DNA from: Apiotrichum sp. Y4204
Taxonomy: Eukaryota; Basidiomycota; Tremellomycetes; Trichosporonales; Trichosporonaceae
Reading direction: 5' to 3'
DNA length: 64,000 nucleotides
Assembly (NCBI GenBank): GCA_025531455.1
Contig: JAMYHL010000024.1
Span: 434,001-498,000, forward strand
Below the pieces are notes generated by a model, which did not search any database, was not told the DNA's origin, and worked only from the letters and a program-made list of their open reading frames with translations. The translations under genes were made by a program, and so were the position numbers. Positions within the stretch are counted from its first letter, which is position 1, and each line of letters opens with the position of its first letter. Positions 43,485 to 53,510 of this stretch are shown here, piece after piece.

Positions 43485-45735
43485 ACATGCTACCATGCTA
43501 CCACTGTGAAATCAACGGTGATAAACTGATAATAAACTCGGGGTGTGCCTCGACTTCCAGACCTCGTCCACCGAAGATTACTATTCCCCGGGTGTGCCTG
43601 GCTATTATTATCATATTCGGACGGCTTTATCACAGCTCTGGGCAAGCTTTATCATAAGCAAAGCGCAAGGTTGAGCTGAATGATATGGGATTTCCCTCTT
43701 TGGGCAGTGGACGGGCGTTGCAGTTGTTTCCCGAGATCCAGGTTGTGATCGAGATATCGAGATACGGAGGCCGACAGGAGCGACAGGGGCGAAGGGGGGG
43801 TTGCACACCAGTCCCCACTCAGTGCGATACTGGTCTTGCTCCGTTGTTATCATACACGCATTGCAATACATCAGAGGATATGTGCACAGCGTCGCCGACA
43901 TCACCTCGGTGGTCCATTGTCGCGCAGTGCACGGCGAGGGCCGCGTTTTGCAATCCAACATCTACGAGCGGCATTAAGTGTGCGCTCAACCAAATCCAAA
44001 CGCCCAGGCACAAACGTTGCCATTTCAAGTTGAGCCAGATCATCGTATTGTGTTGGGCCTGGACTCAATCATACGCGATCATATACTGTTGTGCAATGCA
44101 TGCTGGGCTTGCGGCCTACCGGTCTTGTAATAGAACTGGTTGCGCGTGTTGGCTGCATGAGCTTTGAGGTCGACGCGATAGATCTAGTTGCTCTCGATTA
44201 TGCGGAATCGCGGACACTCCGATTCCAAAGCCCCAGATCACCACTAATGCACTAATGGCGTGGAGGGGATCAGCTGATCATCGTCAATACGGATTCTGCT
44301 ATCCTACACGTATCAACAGAACAACAGGCTGATCTGCGTAGTGGGGCCCGTATACGAATGAGCTGCATAACGAGTCTGTCACAGTCCGGAGTGTGTAGTC
44401 TAGATTATCATCTTCGTAGCAGCGATGCAGCTAGAAATCGGAAGCGCGCCACAATGACGTAGGGGGTATGTACTACTGTACGTAGCTGATGGCCCCTTTG
44501 CTTTGCGGAGCGGCAGCTCCGCCCCTTGTGTCTCAACATTTATCCAGCCAGCCATATCCATATCGAGATCGACAATCTCGACATCCCAAGGGGTCTAGGC
44601 ACGCCCGATGCGTGTGAGCAGGATGTGAGTTCTGCCTCAGAGATGTGATTATATTGTGGGGCCAGGGGCCACGATAAGGAGAAAGGTGATAATACCTGCG
44701 GCAAAAGTGATAAAGAACCTGATCGGAAGGCGCCGAGAGGGGGATCGCAGCTCGGGGCCAAGAAGATGTGAGAGAGTGACTGCTCGACGGGCGCGAGCGG
44801 TTTTTTTTCACACCAAAATGCCTCTATTGTCACTGTGCGGCATCGTGTGGATTGTGAGTGGTAAGCTCCGAGTGGTGTGAAGCGCGCGCGGCCCCCGCTT
44901 TGCCAAGCCAGCTGGATTCCATTGTACCATTGTAGCTTGTAGTGCCACTGATCAGCGCTCTGTGATCCGTATATTCCGCCTTCCTGTTGGCTGAGCTGTC
45001 GTGATTTTTGCATCTTTTTTTTCATTTTAATTCTTGTCTTTTTCAATGCCATACTTGCCGGCCGAGCCGAAATGAAATAGTTGGGCAGACAAATGGCATT
45101 AACACTGGCGTCAAAAGGCTGATGGAAGCGATTAGCGGAGGCAAACCGTTTCCTAATATCGCTGTGCACGTGCCCCCCGTCTCTCGGCCGGATATGCCAA
45201 TACTAGAAGGGCCTCAGAATGCTCGAGCACTGTGCCACTGCACTGTGCACACATCACCAGCCATCAGTGCACCAGCCTGGCTGTGTGTGCAAGTCGCCAC
45301 AATGCCACCTATTGCCAATGCGCCGAAACCCAAAAACGCCGGTGGTCCAATCAGAAGCAAGGACCAGAGGCTGCGCTGGGGTGTGTGTGCCCCCGAATGT
45401 GGATTATCCGTTTTAATTGCCCACTGGCAATTGCACACTTTTTGTGGGGGGGAGTGTGATGCAAAAAAGCATGCGGAACGAATAATCCAACTCTGCGCTC
45501 GTTTTCTCACATTCATCCACCTCTTTCACCATCATCATCATCACATCCGTGACGAAGCGTGTGATATCCCAACTCGTATCTCCCATCCCACAGCCAGACC
45601 GCCAGAGCACATACCGCTCCACACCCACACCAACCCATTCCAACACCACCCCAGACTAACAACACCTTCCTGTGCTCCGCTGCCGGGCGTCTGTCGTCAC
45701 CACCTGCAACAGCACAGCAGCTGCAGCTTGCCACC

Positions 45736-47461
45736 ATGGAAGACCCATCCTCGGTTGGTACCGTGGCTTCCAAGTCTGCAACCCCCACCCCGTCTGTCGG
45801 AGGTCCTCAGAAGGTGTGTATCAGGTCTTGTTGTTGTTCATTGATGGTGTGATATCCTCCATGATATCCCATCCACTTCTGGACACATTCCGTCTCATGT
45901 CTTCTTGCTTTGCCACCGGCAATGGATTATCATCATCGGTTGCAGACCTGCGACGTGTTATCACACACGTGAACCCGTCTTGCCACTCACCATTCGAGAC
46001 ACGACTCTGCATCACGAGTCTGTCGATGGTTTCTGACATCGGAACCTCGTGTCGGGACATCACGTCGATGTCGGATGTCCCGTTGTGCTATCAGTCGTCT
46101 CCACCGTGTGATATGTGTGCATGTCACCCATGTCGTTTGTTGCTCGTGTACTTTGGTGTTTGCCACTCGTCCTCGATCCTCATCGACGTTAGCACTTGCG
46201 ATGACAATCACCCTCCCCCGTCACCCGTTTGCCACTCAATTATACTCACATCCAGGACCGCCATGAGCCCCGCGGCCGCAAGCCCAATGACCAACTCCCC
46301 CCGTCGCGCGCTCGTGAAGTGCAGCGCGCGTTCCGTCTCCGCCGTGCGGAGCACCTCGCATCACTGGAGGAGCGTATTCTCCTGCTCGAGACGGAGAACA
46401 ACCAGCTGCGCGCCCTGTTGAGCCTGCCCGAGGCTGACCGCCCGAAGATTGGGTCTGGTCCTACTGGTCGGGGCAAGTCGCTCAAGGATGGTGGCGTCCC
46501 CATGTCTGAGCGTGTCCGGGCACGCAAGGAGGCGCGCGCAAGGGACCGTGCCGCACGTGGCCTTCCCCCTGGGCCCGACACAAGTGATGAGTCGGATGCT
46601 ATCAGCACACCTGGCAGGGCGAACAAGAGTGATCCTAGCCCGAGTCCCAACACTGCCACCGCTCCAGCAGCCGTAAACAACAACGCCAACAACAATAACA
46701 ACAACAATAACACCAACAATAACAACAATGCACCATCGGCGATCCCGCTCTTCTCCAATCCGGGTGATCTGCCCGCGCCTTACTCGTTCAACCTCCCCAC
46801 TCCCTTCCAACTTCCCATATCCCCGCCGCAAGGGCAGTACGACTACAATGACCAGAACCTCAACAACCCCGCGAACAGCTTCCAGATATTCAGCATGTTT
46901 GACACGCCGGCGCAGGGGCAGAACTCTGGACAGGATACGCAGCAGAATGGCCAGCATCAGCAGCCGCCGCCGATGACCGACAACTCCAAGCCATCGCCCA
47001 TGTCACCGAATACATCGACAACAGTAGCAAATGCGGCGGCTGCGGCTGGGTCACCTCCAGCTCAGCCCGACTTGCTCACCCGCCTCAAGGCATGCTGCCA
47101 CCTGGCCGACTCGCATGTCGTCAACGACCCTGGTCTGCTCATTTTTGCTACACGACTGTGCCAGTCGTATGCCTGCCCCTTCGGGGGCTCGCACCCGACC
47201 AACCCGCCACCGCCGGACGACCCTGACCAGATGCTGCTCGGCGACGCGTGGCGCATTCTCAAAGCCACGCTCGACCCGACAGGCGAGACGGACAGCGAGA
47301 ACCGTATCAACACGGGCCGCATGGCCGCCGAGCTTGTTACACGCGCGGCCCAGTCCCGCGGTGCCGGCTCCTGGATCGTCTGCCGCTACAAGGAGGGAAT
47401 GACCATTCGCCGCGAGCTCGTCAGCGCCCTTGTCCAGGGCTTTGGCGGCAAGCTGGACTAA
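45736..47461 (+). CDS. bZIP transcription factor with Cys-containing C-terminal domain
   Basis: Two exons: 45736-45813 and 46256-47461, coding for 427 aa. The ATG sits in a near-ideal CCACCATGG context. The basic region and zipper read RGRKPNDQLPPSRAREVQRAFR, then LRRAEHLASLEERI and LLETENNQLRALL, with heptad leucines; the QRAFR core is Yap/Pap-like. The middle is disordered and includes a poly-Asn tract encoded by AAC/AAT repeats (46675-46735). The C-terminus (LLTRLKACCHLADSHVVN, then DPGLLIFATRLCQSYACPFGG) is a well-structured Cys-containing block, likely a redox-, metal- or partner-sensing domain. The 442-bp intron is about ten times the usual size here. Target genes are unknown; the upstream GATA-type sites suggest control by a GATA factor. 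Confidence 0.85.
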
Positions 47462-47836
47462 GGTATCTTGTCTCTGTCACAAAGTCGCAAACCCCATCTC
47501 CACCGCACGAGAACTTCAACGGATCTCCCCGCACGTCGACCCGCGACGTGCTGTTGTTGTACAACATGTACCCCTCTCAACTTAGCCTCTATTCTCTCAT
47601 ATGTCTCATCCGGCCTTTTTGGTGTTTCTACGTGTCTGAACCGTCTCTTAACAGACTGTGCATAATTGGCATTCATCCGGCATCCGTAGCAATAGCAATG
47701 TATGCTGTGTGCGGCAGAAAATGAAGCAGCAATGAAAAAGGAAGTCGTTATCGCTGGCATCATCATGCATGTACAACAGCTACATCGGGGACCTTTCCCA
47801 GTCTAGTCAACCACCGTCATCTCCGGTCACCTCCAC
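47462..47836. terminator. Convergent 3' region of the bZIP gene and RMI1
   Basis: A 375-bp gap between two stop codons. No gene is present, and no strong polyadenylation word stands out beyond short A+T-rich patches. Confidence 0.35.
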
Positions 47837-48963
47837 TCAGTCAGACAACAGCTCTATGACCTCGACCTGCCTCGCCCCAGCCTCAGCAGCGTCTACTGAG
47901 CGGATAAAGCTGTCGTCGTAGTCGAACGCATCAAAGTCGTCCACGCTCGTGTCGTGCGTGAGGTCAACAGGCATCGCAGCCTGGATGGCCGCGAGGCGCG
48001 CCGCACGCGCGTCGCCCGACGTGCGCGTTGCACTCGTCCCCCGAGCCGGCGGCTGAGCTCCCCTCGTCGAAGTGGATCCAGAGCCGGGGCCAGAAAGAGG
48101 CATCGTGCGCCGCCGCCTTGTCCCGCTAGTCACCGTCCCTTGGCCCGCTGTACCCGCCCGCGCCGCCCTGTCGTTAACAACTATAGAAATTTCTGTACGC
48201 ACTCGATGCGCGCCTCGAGCCCCGCGACAAAACTCGCGGGCTGCTCCGCCTCGAGCGCCTCGATCGAGCCGCCCACTACGGTGGTGTTGGAGGGTTCCAG
48301 GAGGACTGGCGTCAGAAGAAGAAGCAGAAATAACCGTACGCGTGCCGCGCAGACAGCGGACGTTGTGCAGTAGGAGCTGGTGTCAGCGACAGAGATTTAT
48401 GAAGTTCTACTGTACCTTTGTCCCGAGCGGGGTGGCGCCCAGAGTTAGCCCCGGAATCCGCCGGTATTCGATGGCTCGTAGCGCCGTGCGCCCGTCCGAT
48501 ACGTCCATGGCGAGCATGGCGCGGGGGTACGCCGGCGGGCCCTGCTGTTCCGGCTCATCTCGCTCGTCTTCCCCGGCCTCTCCCAGCCGCCGGATTCGCG
48601 TCGCGCCGGATATGACGTCGCGACGCTGTTCGAGCGCGGTCTTGAGCGCGACGGCGCTCGCGCCGATTTCGGAGAGCGTGTGGATTTGGAGCAGGGTCGG
48701 CGTGGGGAAGAGGACGCGGGCGTGCGTGTCGCCCGTGGGGATCGAGGGGCCCGCGCTGCCCCCCAGGTTGGACCAGAGGTACTGCGCCTCCACTGTTTCT
48801 GGCGTTGCGGGCTGGCCGTCTGCGAGGAGCGCAGACACGCAGTCGGATACCCAGGTCTGTTGTGAGATGAAGGAACACTGGTACATCTCCGACGGGCACG
48901 TACCGGATCCGGCGGTGGTGAGGGGTATTGCCGCTTGAGATGGGCGAGCGCGGCGGCGGACAT
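47837..48963 (-). CDS. RMI1: RMI1, OB-fold subunit of the Sgs1/BLM-Top3 complex
   Basis: Five exons: 48904-48963, 48416-48856, 48340-48376 (37 nt), 48203-48305 and 47837-48167, coding for 323 aa. The N-terminal helical region (WVSDCVSALL, VEAQYLWSNL) and the OB fold with MLAMDVSDGRTALRAIEYRRI, PGLTLGATPLGTKLLLHNVRC, LRGTLLLEPSNTTVVGGSIEAL match RMI1. RMI1 stabilises Top3 and promotes dissolution of double Holliday junctions. The C-terminal part is disordered and ends in VEVIELLSD, a SUMO-interacting-motif-like sequence preceded by an acidic DDFDAFDYDD patch. An ACGCGT word lies 243 bp upstream. Confidence 0.88.
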
Positions 48964-49536
48964 GGTAGAGAGTGGTGAAAGTGGAGGTGTTGGGATTGTT
49001 GTTGTGAAGTTTATGGAATATGGAATGAGGATGTCGAAAGGGAAGGTGTGACGAGGTCTGATCAGTGGATCAGTGGTTTTTGCCGTCTGCGTCGCGAGGA
49101 ACGCCAAATGTTCTTCTTCCTCATGCGCGTTGCATTTGCTGTCATCACACGCCGTCTCCACACCACCTCTATCATGCTCGACGCGACACTGTGCATCCAT
49201 CGCGGACGCGTTCTGCGGTCCCATGGTCACTGGACGTGTTCTTATCGCCACATTCCTCCCCTTCAGGCACCGGACACCCTCCCAAAGTCCACCCTCCCAG
49301 GCCACTCCCCAAGAGCATTCCACCTCGTGTGACCAGTGCGCCATGCGGGCAAAAATCACACTGCACTCGGCAGCATCACGGCACATCCCCCTTCCCCTGT
49401 CCGCGATTCACTTCAGCCTATCTCCAGTCCAGTTCCAGTTCCAGTTCCAGTCAAGCTGTAGTGACGCCAACACCACCACCTCCTCATCCCACCACCGACA
49501 ACCGCACCGCAAGCGCAACCGCGACTCGCGACCGCG
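48964..49536. promoter_or_regulatory. Divergent promoter of RMI1 and PSD1
   Basis: A 573-bp interval. It holds one ACGCGT at 49206-49211 and the CCAGTT hexamer repeat near the PSD1 start. Confidence 0.5.
49424..49451 (+). repeat. CCAGTT hexamer repeat
   Basis: Three full CCAGTT units flanked by CCAGT partial units, about 85 bp upstream of the first PSD1 ATG and probably in the leader or core promoter. Confidence 0.8.
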
Positions 49537-52321
49537 ATGGCGATGCTCGGCTTCCTGCGCCCCGCGCGCGTGCGCGTCCTCGCCGGGCGGCGCATGCCCC
49601 TCCCCTTCCGCATCCACGTCCGCGCCTTCCGGGCCCGTGTAGCCCCCGTCCCCGTCGCCCCTCCAGTGGCCCCGCTCGCGCGCCCGGTCCCGCCAACACT
49701 CCTCCTCCGCGTGCGCACCCCCGCAGGCGTGTCGCCCGTGCTCGTCAGGTGTAATGCCACATCGTCGCGCCCGCCAAAGGACGAGCCCAAGCAGGACAAG
49801 GAGGACAAGGAGAAGGTCAAGGAGTCGCTCAAGAGTGAGTCACACGAGCTCGCGGCAGTGGTGTAGCTGTCCTTGCGCGTTTGGTCGTTTCGGGGTCTTT
49901 GATCCTTGGGACTCGCACGGCTCGTGCCATGCATGCCGTGGCCCACACAGCCCTCGGCCCTCGCGGCCCTTTGTCCCGGGTTCCCCTTTCCTTGACTTTT
50001 TTTACTGGCGTGACGCCGTGATCTGATGGAGGCGCGCGGCGACCTGTGCCCGCCGCCTTGTCTCAGTATCTTACTGGTTATCCGGGGGGTCCGGGGGTCG
50101 GTGGGTCCATTCCAGCATGCCAGCACTCGAAGTTTTACTTGCGAGTAGCATGCAGTCCCAGTGCACGCTGCGTTGAGATTTTGGCATGGAGATGTGCGCG
50201 CTGCTTGCTGCTTGCTAGCAGCTGCGCACCATGCAGCGGCTCACGCTCCCACTCCGGCTCCCCCTCGCCGCGCCTCTCGTCACCACCACCCTCCTGCATG
50301 TACGAACAGCATCTCACTGGACAGGCAAGTTTGAGCGCGCTTGGTCGACCCCGACGAAATGGTACCCCATCCCGATTGCGCTCGGCGCGCTCGTCCTCGT
50401 CGCCGTCCAGGCCCGCAAGATGCGCGTCGCCGAGCCAGAGGTCGTGTCCCAGCGCGATGGCGGCGCCGTCATGAAACCCTCAATCGACGGGCCGTGGCAG
50501 GTGAGTTGAACAAATGGGATTCAATTGTCGGGCTGGAGATGTAAGGAGCATGCCGCGCCTCGCGGCACGCACCAATCGGCCCGAGAGCTCGTGAGCTCGA
50601 CCACGAGGCGAGAAGCAGATGCGGTGCTTCGCCTCTCTGCGATCCTCAATCCTGAACCGAGCCTTGCCTCGTACGAGTGAAGAGGTGTCGGGCATCGGGG
50701 ATCCAAATCGGGACTGGCACTGCCTGTGGCTGGGCAGTTCTCGCACCTTGGCTCAGCGCACGGTTGCAAGTGACTGCTACGCAAGGTGCATCTTGGTGTT
50801 GTACTCCATCTTGCAACCTCAATCTTGCAAGCAAGAGCTGGGTTGCTGCAAGCAAGAGCTGGGTTGGGTTCATTACTCCACGCACTAGGTCTCTGTCACC
50901 ACCATGCGTATACGCCGCCCCCGCTTTCGCCGCCCCCGCCTGCCCCGTTTGCCCAGGCCGCGCCTGCGCCTGCGCCGTCCCCGGCTCCGTCGCCCGCGCA
51001 CGGGCGTCTCATATGTCGCTTTCTTCTTCATCGTATGCCCGTTCTCCTCCCTACATTGCCGCGTACCTGCGCCCTATCTCCTCCTGCTCTCCCCTTCTCT
51101 ACCTCCCCTCCATACATATGTCCCCCGGTCAAGCTCTAACCACAGGTCCGCATCTTCGCTGCCCTCCCGCTGCGCAGCATGTCGCAGCTGTGGGGCTACC
51201 TCAACTCCCTGGTTCTTCCCGTCTGGTTCCGTCCCTTTGGTTTCAAGCTCTACGCCCGCATCTTTGGCTGCAATCTCGACGAGTGCACACCCGAAGACCT
51301 GACGCAGTACGAGTCGCTTGGCGAGTTCTTCTACCGCGAACTCAAACCCGGAATGCGCCCGATCGCCGACACGCCGCTCGTGTCTCCGGCGGACGGAAAG
51401 GTGCTGCATTGCGGAGAGATCGTCGGCGAGAAGGTTGAGCAGGTGAAGGGTATCACGTACTCGCTCGAGGCACTGCTCGGCACGGAATCACAGGCTCACA
51501 GTACACCCGCCACGATCATTGACCGCCAAGCGGCATCAACTGCCGTTGGCGGTGAGGCGGTCACTGTGGTCGACGACGAGAACTTTGCGCGGATCAACGA
51601 TATTCCTTACTCGCTCTCGTCGCTCATGGGCAAGGACGAGGCGACCGAGTTCAAGGAGCCCCGGAGCGAAAGCGACTCGGATGAGGAGCACGACGCGTCG
51701 ATGATTGACAAGACGGACTTTGCGCACGACGCCCACGTCGCCGCGCGCCTTGGCATGTCCGCGATGAGCAGTGCCACCGACTCGTCCTCCAACTTTGGCA
51801 TGGTGCGCCCGAACCACAAGCTCATGTTTATCGTCATCTACCTTGCACCCGGAGACTACCACCGCTTCCACTCGCCGTGTGCCTGGGTCGTCGAGCGCCG
51901 TCGCCACTTTACCGGCGACTTGTTCTCCGTCTCTCCCTACATTGCTCACCGCATGCGCAACCTCTTTGTGCTGAACGAGCGTGTCGCGCTCCTCGGGCGC
52001 TGGAAGAACGGCTTCTTCTCGATGGTGCCCGTGGGCGCGACAAACGTCGGCTCGATTCGCATCAACTTTGACTCGACGCTGCGCACCAACACGGTCAAGA
52101 GGTCGCACCCGGCACACACGTTCACCGAGGCGGTCTACTCGCAGGCGTCGGTGCTCAAGGGCCAGCCGCTCCTCCCCGGAGAGGAGATGGGCGGGTTCCG
52201 CCTCGGCTCGACGATCGTACTCGTCTTCGAAGCGCCAAAGGACTTCCAGTTTAGTGTCAAGCCTGGAGAAAAGGTCCGCGTGGGCCAGGCGCTCGGCGAG
52301 GAGAAGACCGAGAGCGAATAA
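49537..52321 (+). CDS. PSD1: Mitochondrial phosphatidylserine decarboxylase PSD1
   Basis: Three exons: 49537-49834, 50325-50500 and 51146-52321, coding for 549 aa. Landmarks are an Arg-rich presequence, a membrane anchor (WYPIPIALGALVLVAVQ), WFRPFGFKLYARIFGCNLDE, LVSPADGKVL, LAPGDYHRFHSP, and the self-cleavage site LGST in FRLGSTIVLVFEAP, which generates the pyruvoyl-Ser. It makes phosphatidylethanolamine at the inner mitochondrial membrane. An acidic insert of about 120 residues (ESDSDEEHD and others) separates YSLEALLG from the decarbo­xylase core and contains a second YSLSSLMG copy. Two introns are very long for this genome (490 and 645 bp). A second in-frame start at 50231, with a CACCATG context and its own presequence, would give a 482-aa form. 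Confidence 0.93.
50827..50868 (+). repeat. 21-bp tandem duplication inside a PSD1 intron
   Basis: The word GCAAGCAAGAGCTGGGTTG starts at 50827 and again at 50848. It lies in the 645-bp second intron. Confidence 0.8.
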
Positions 52322-53510
52322 AATAGGGTATCGTTGGGATTGAGCAAGGGGGAATTGTTAATTAGACACCGCACCTAGTCGGTTATGCAACTAGATATGA
52401 GCGACGTGAGAGTATGAAGGGAGGCGGCTGGGGGCCGAGAGGTATCCGGAAATGTGATGGCGACGTAAGTGAGAGCTATGAGGTGGGTTGTGGGAGCGGA
52501 ATGCAATCAGGAGACACTAGCAGAGCGACGTGAAGACGGTGTGCCACGCATGATGGCTGTAGAATGCAATGCCCAAGAATGCTACAGATGCGCTACATGC
52601 TCATGCGACAGCTTACCCAAGCCGGAGGGACACGACAACGTCGACAGAGATCAAAGATAACTGCTAAGTTTCAGGACACACAGTTCGGCAATGACAGCAT
52701 AGCGACCCGCTGCCCCGCATTTCCCCACACGACCCCGCCGGCCCGACTAATCCCGAGTTCCGGAAGCTATAGCAAACGGTACGCCGCGAGCCGGTCGGTG
52801 TTGGTGTTCCCCCGTCGCCGCCGCTCCGTCATCGCCAGCCGGGGCGCGGACTAGGGTCTAGGGTACTTACTGGTCCTAGCGGCTGCGGGATAGCGTGCGA
52901 GCGGAGGAACGGGAGTCTATATCTCTAGTTTCTAGCTTTCTGTAGCTCGGAAGGGGACGGGGGCTGGGACGGAGGCGGATGGCGGAGCGAGGAGACCGGG
53001 GGGCGGCTGGTTCCGGTTCTCTTCTCTGGTGGGGGCTATTGGATAAGCGGGTCGAGGCGGGTCGGCTGTTTTGCTGCGGCTATCACACCCAGTGTGGGTG
53101 GTAGCACGGAGGCGGCGAGGCGGGTGCGGGTGCGGGTGTCTCGGATGACGGTGGGATGCATGATGCATGGTGCATGGTGCATGGCGCATGGTGCATGATG
53201 CAGCGGCGCAGTGAGGGCGAGGAGCATGGGTATGATGCGGCGTTGACGAGTATCCTGAGTATCTTGGGCACCGTGTTGGACAGAGATGGACGAGGTCCGA
53301 AGGATGCTCTGACGTTTGCGACGTTGATAACTGCCCTCCGATTCGCTGGATTTTCCCGTTCTTGTTGCACTTGCATTCATCCATCTGTATCATCATCTAT
53401 CACCACCACCACCACCTGCTGTAACATCGTGTGCGTGTTCCATCGTCGTCGACTTTTTGCCTTTGCCCTTGCCATCACTCCCACCACCTCCCACCCCAAA
53501 TCCCACCACC
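52322..53510. promoter_or_regulatory. Upstream region of FBP1
   Basis: 1.19 kb without a gene. It carries the TGCATGG heptamer array, a C-rich leader (about 53395-53510) and otherwise no recognised element. Confidence 0.5.
53157..53198 (+). repeat. TGCATGG heptamer array
   Basis: TGCAT begins at 53157, 53164, 53171, 53178 and 53192, with a CGCAT variant at 53185, so the period is exactly 7 bp over six units. It lies about 315-355 bp upstream of the FBP1 ATG. Confidence 0.85.

Larger units (their letters stand above)
42008..45735. promoter_or_regulatory. 3.7-kb upstream region of the bZIP gene with many TGATAR words
   Basis: No gene is supportable. The sequence is less G+C-rich than the rest. 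It begins with a CAT/CAA-rich patch (about 42110-42200) and continues with the ATGTGATAGAC array. Dispersed TGATAA/TTATCA words follow near 43505, 43515, 43625, 43650, 43850, 44405 and 44670-44730. A long upstream region with repeated candidate factor sites is typical of a heavily regulated transcription-factor gene. Confidence 0.5.
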
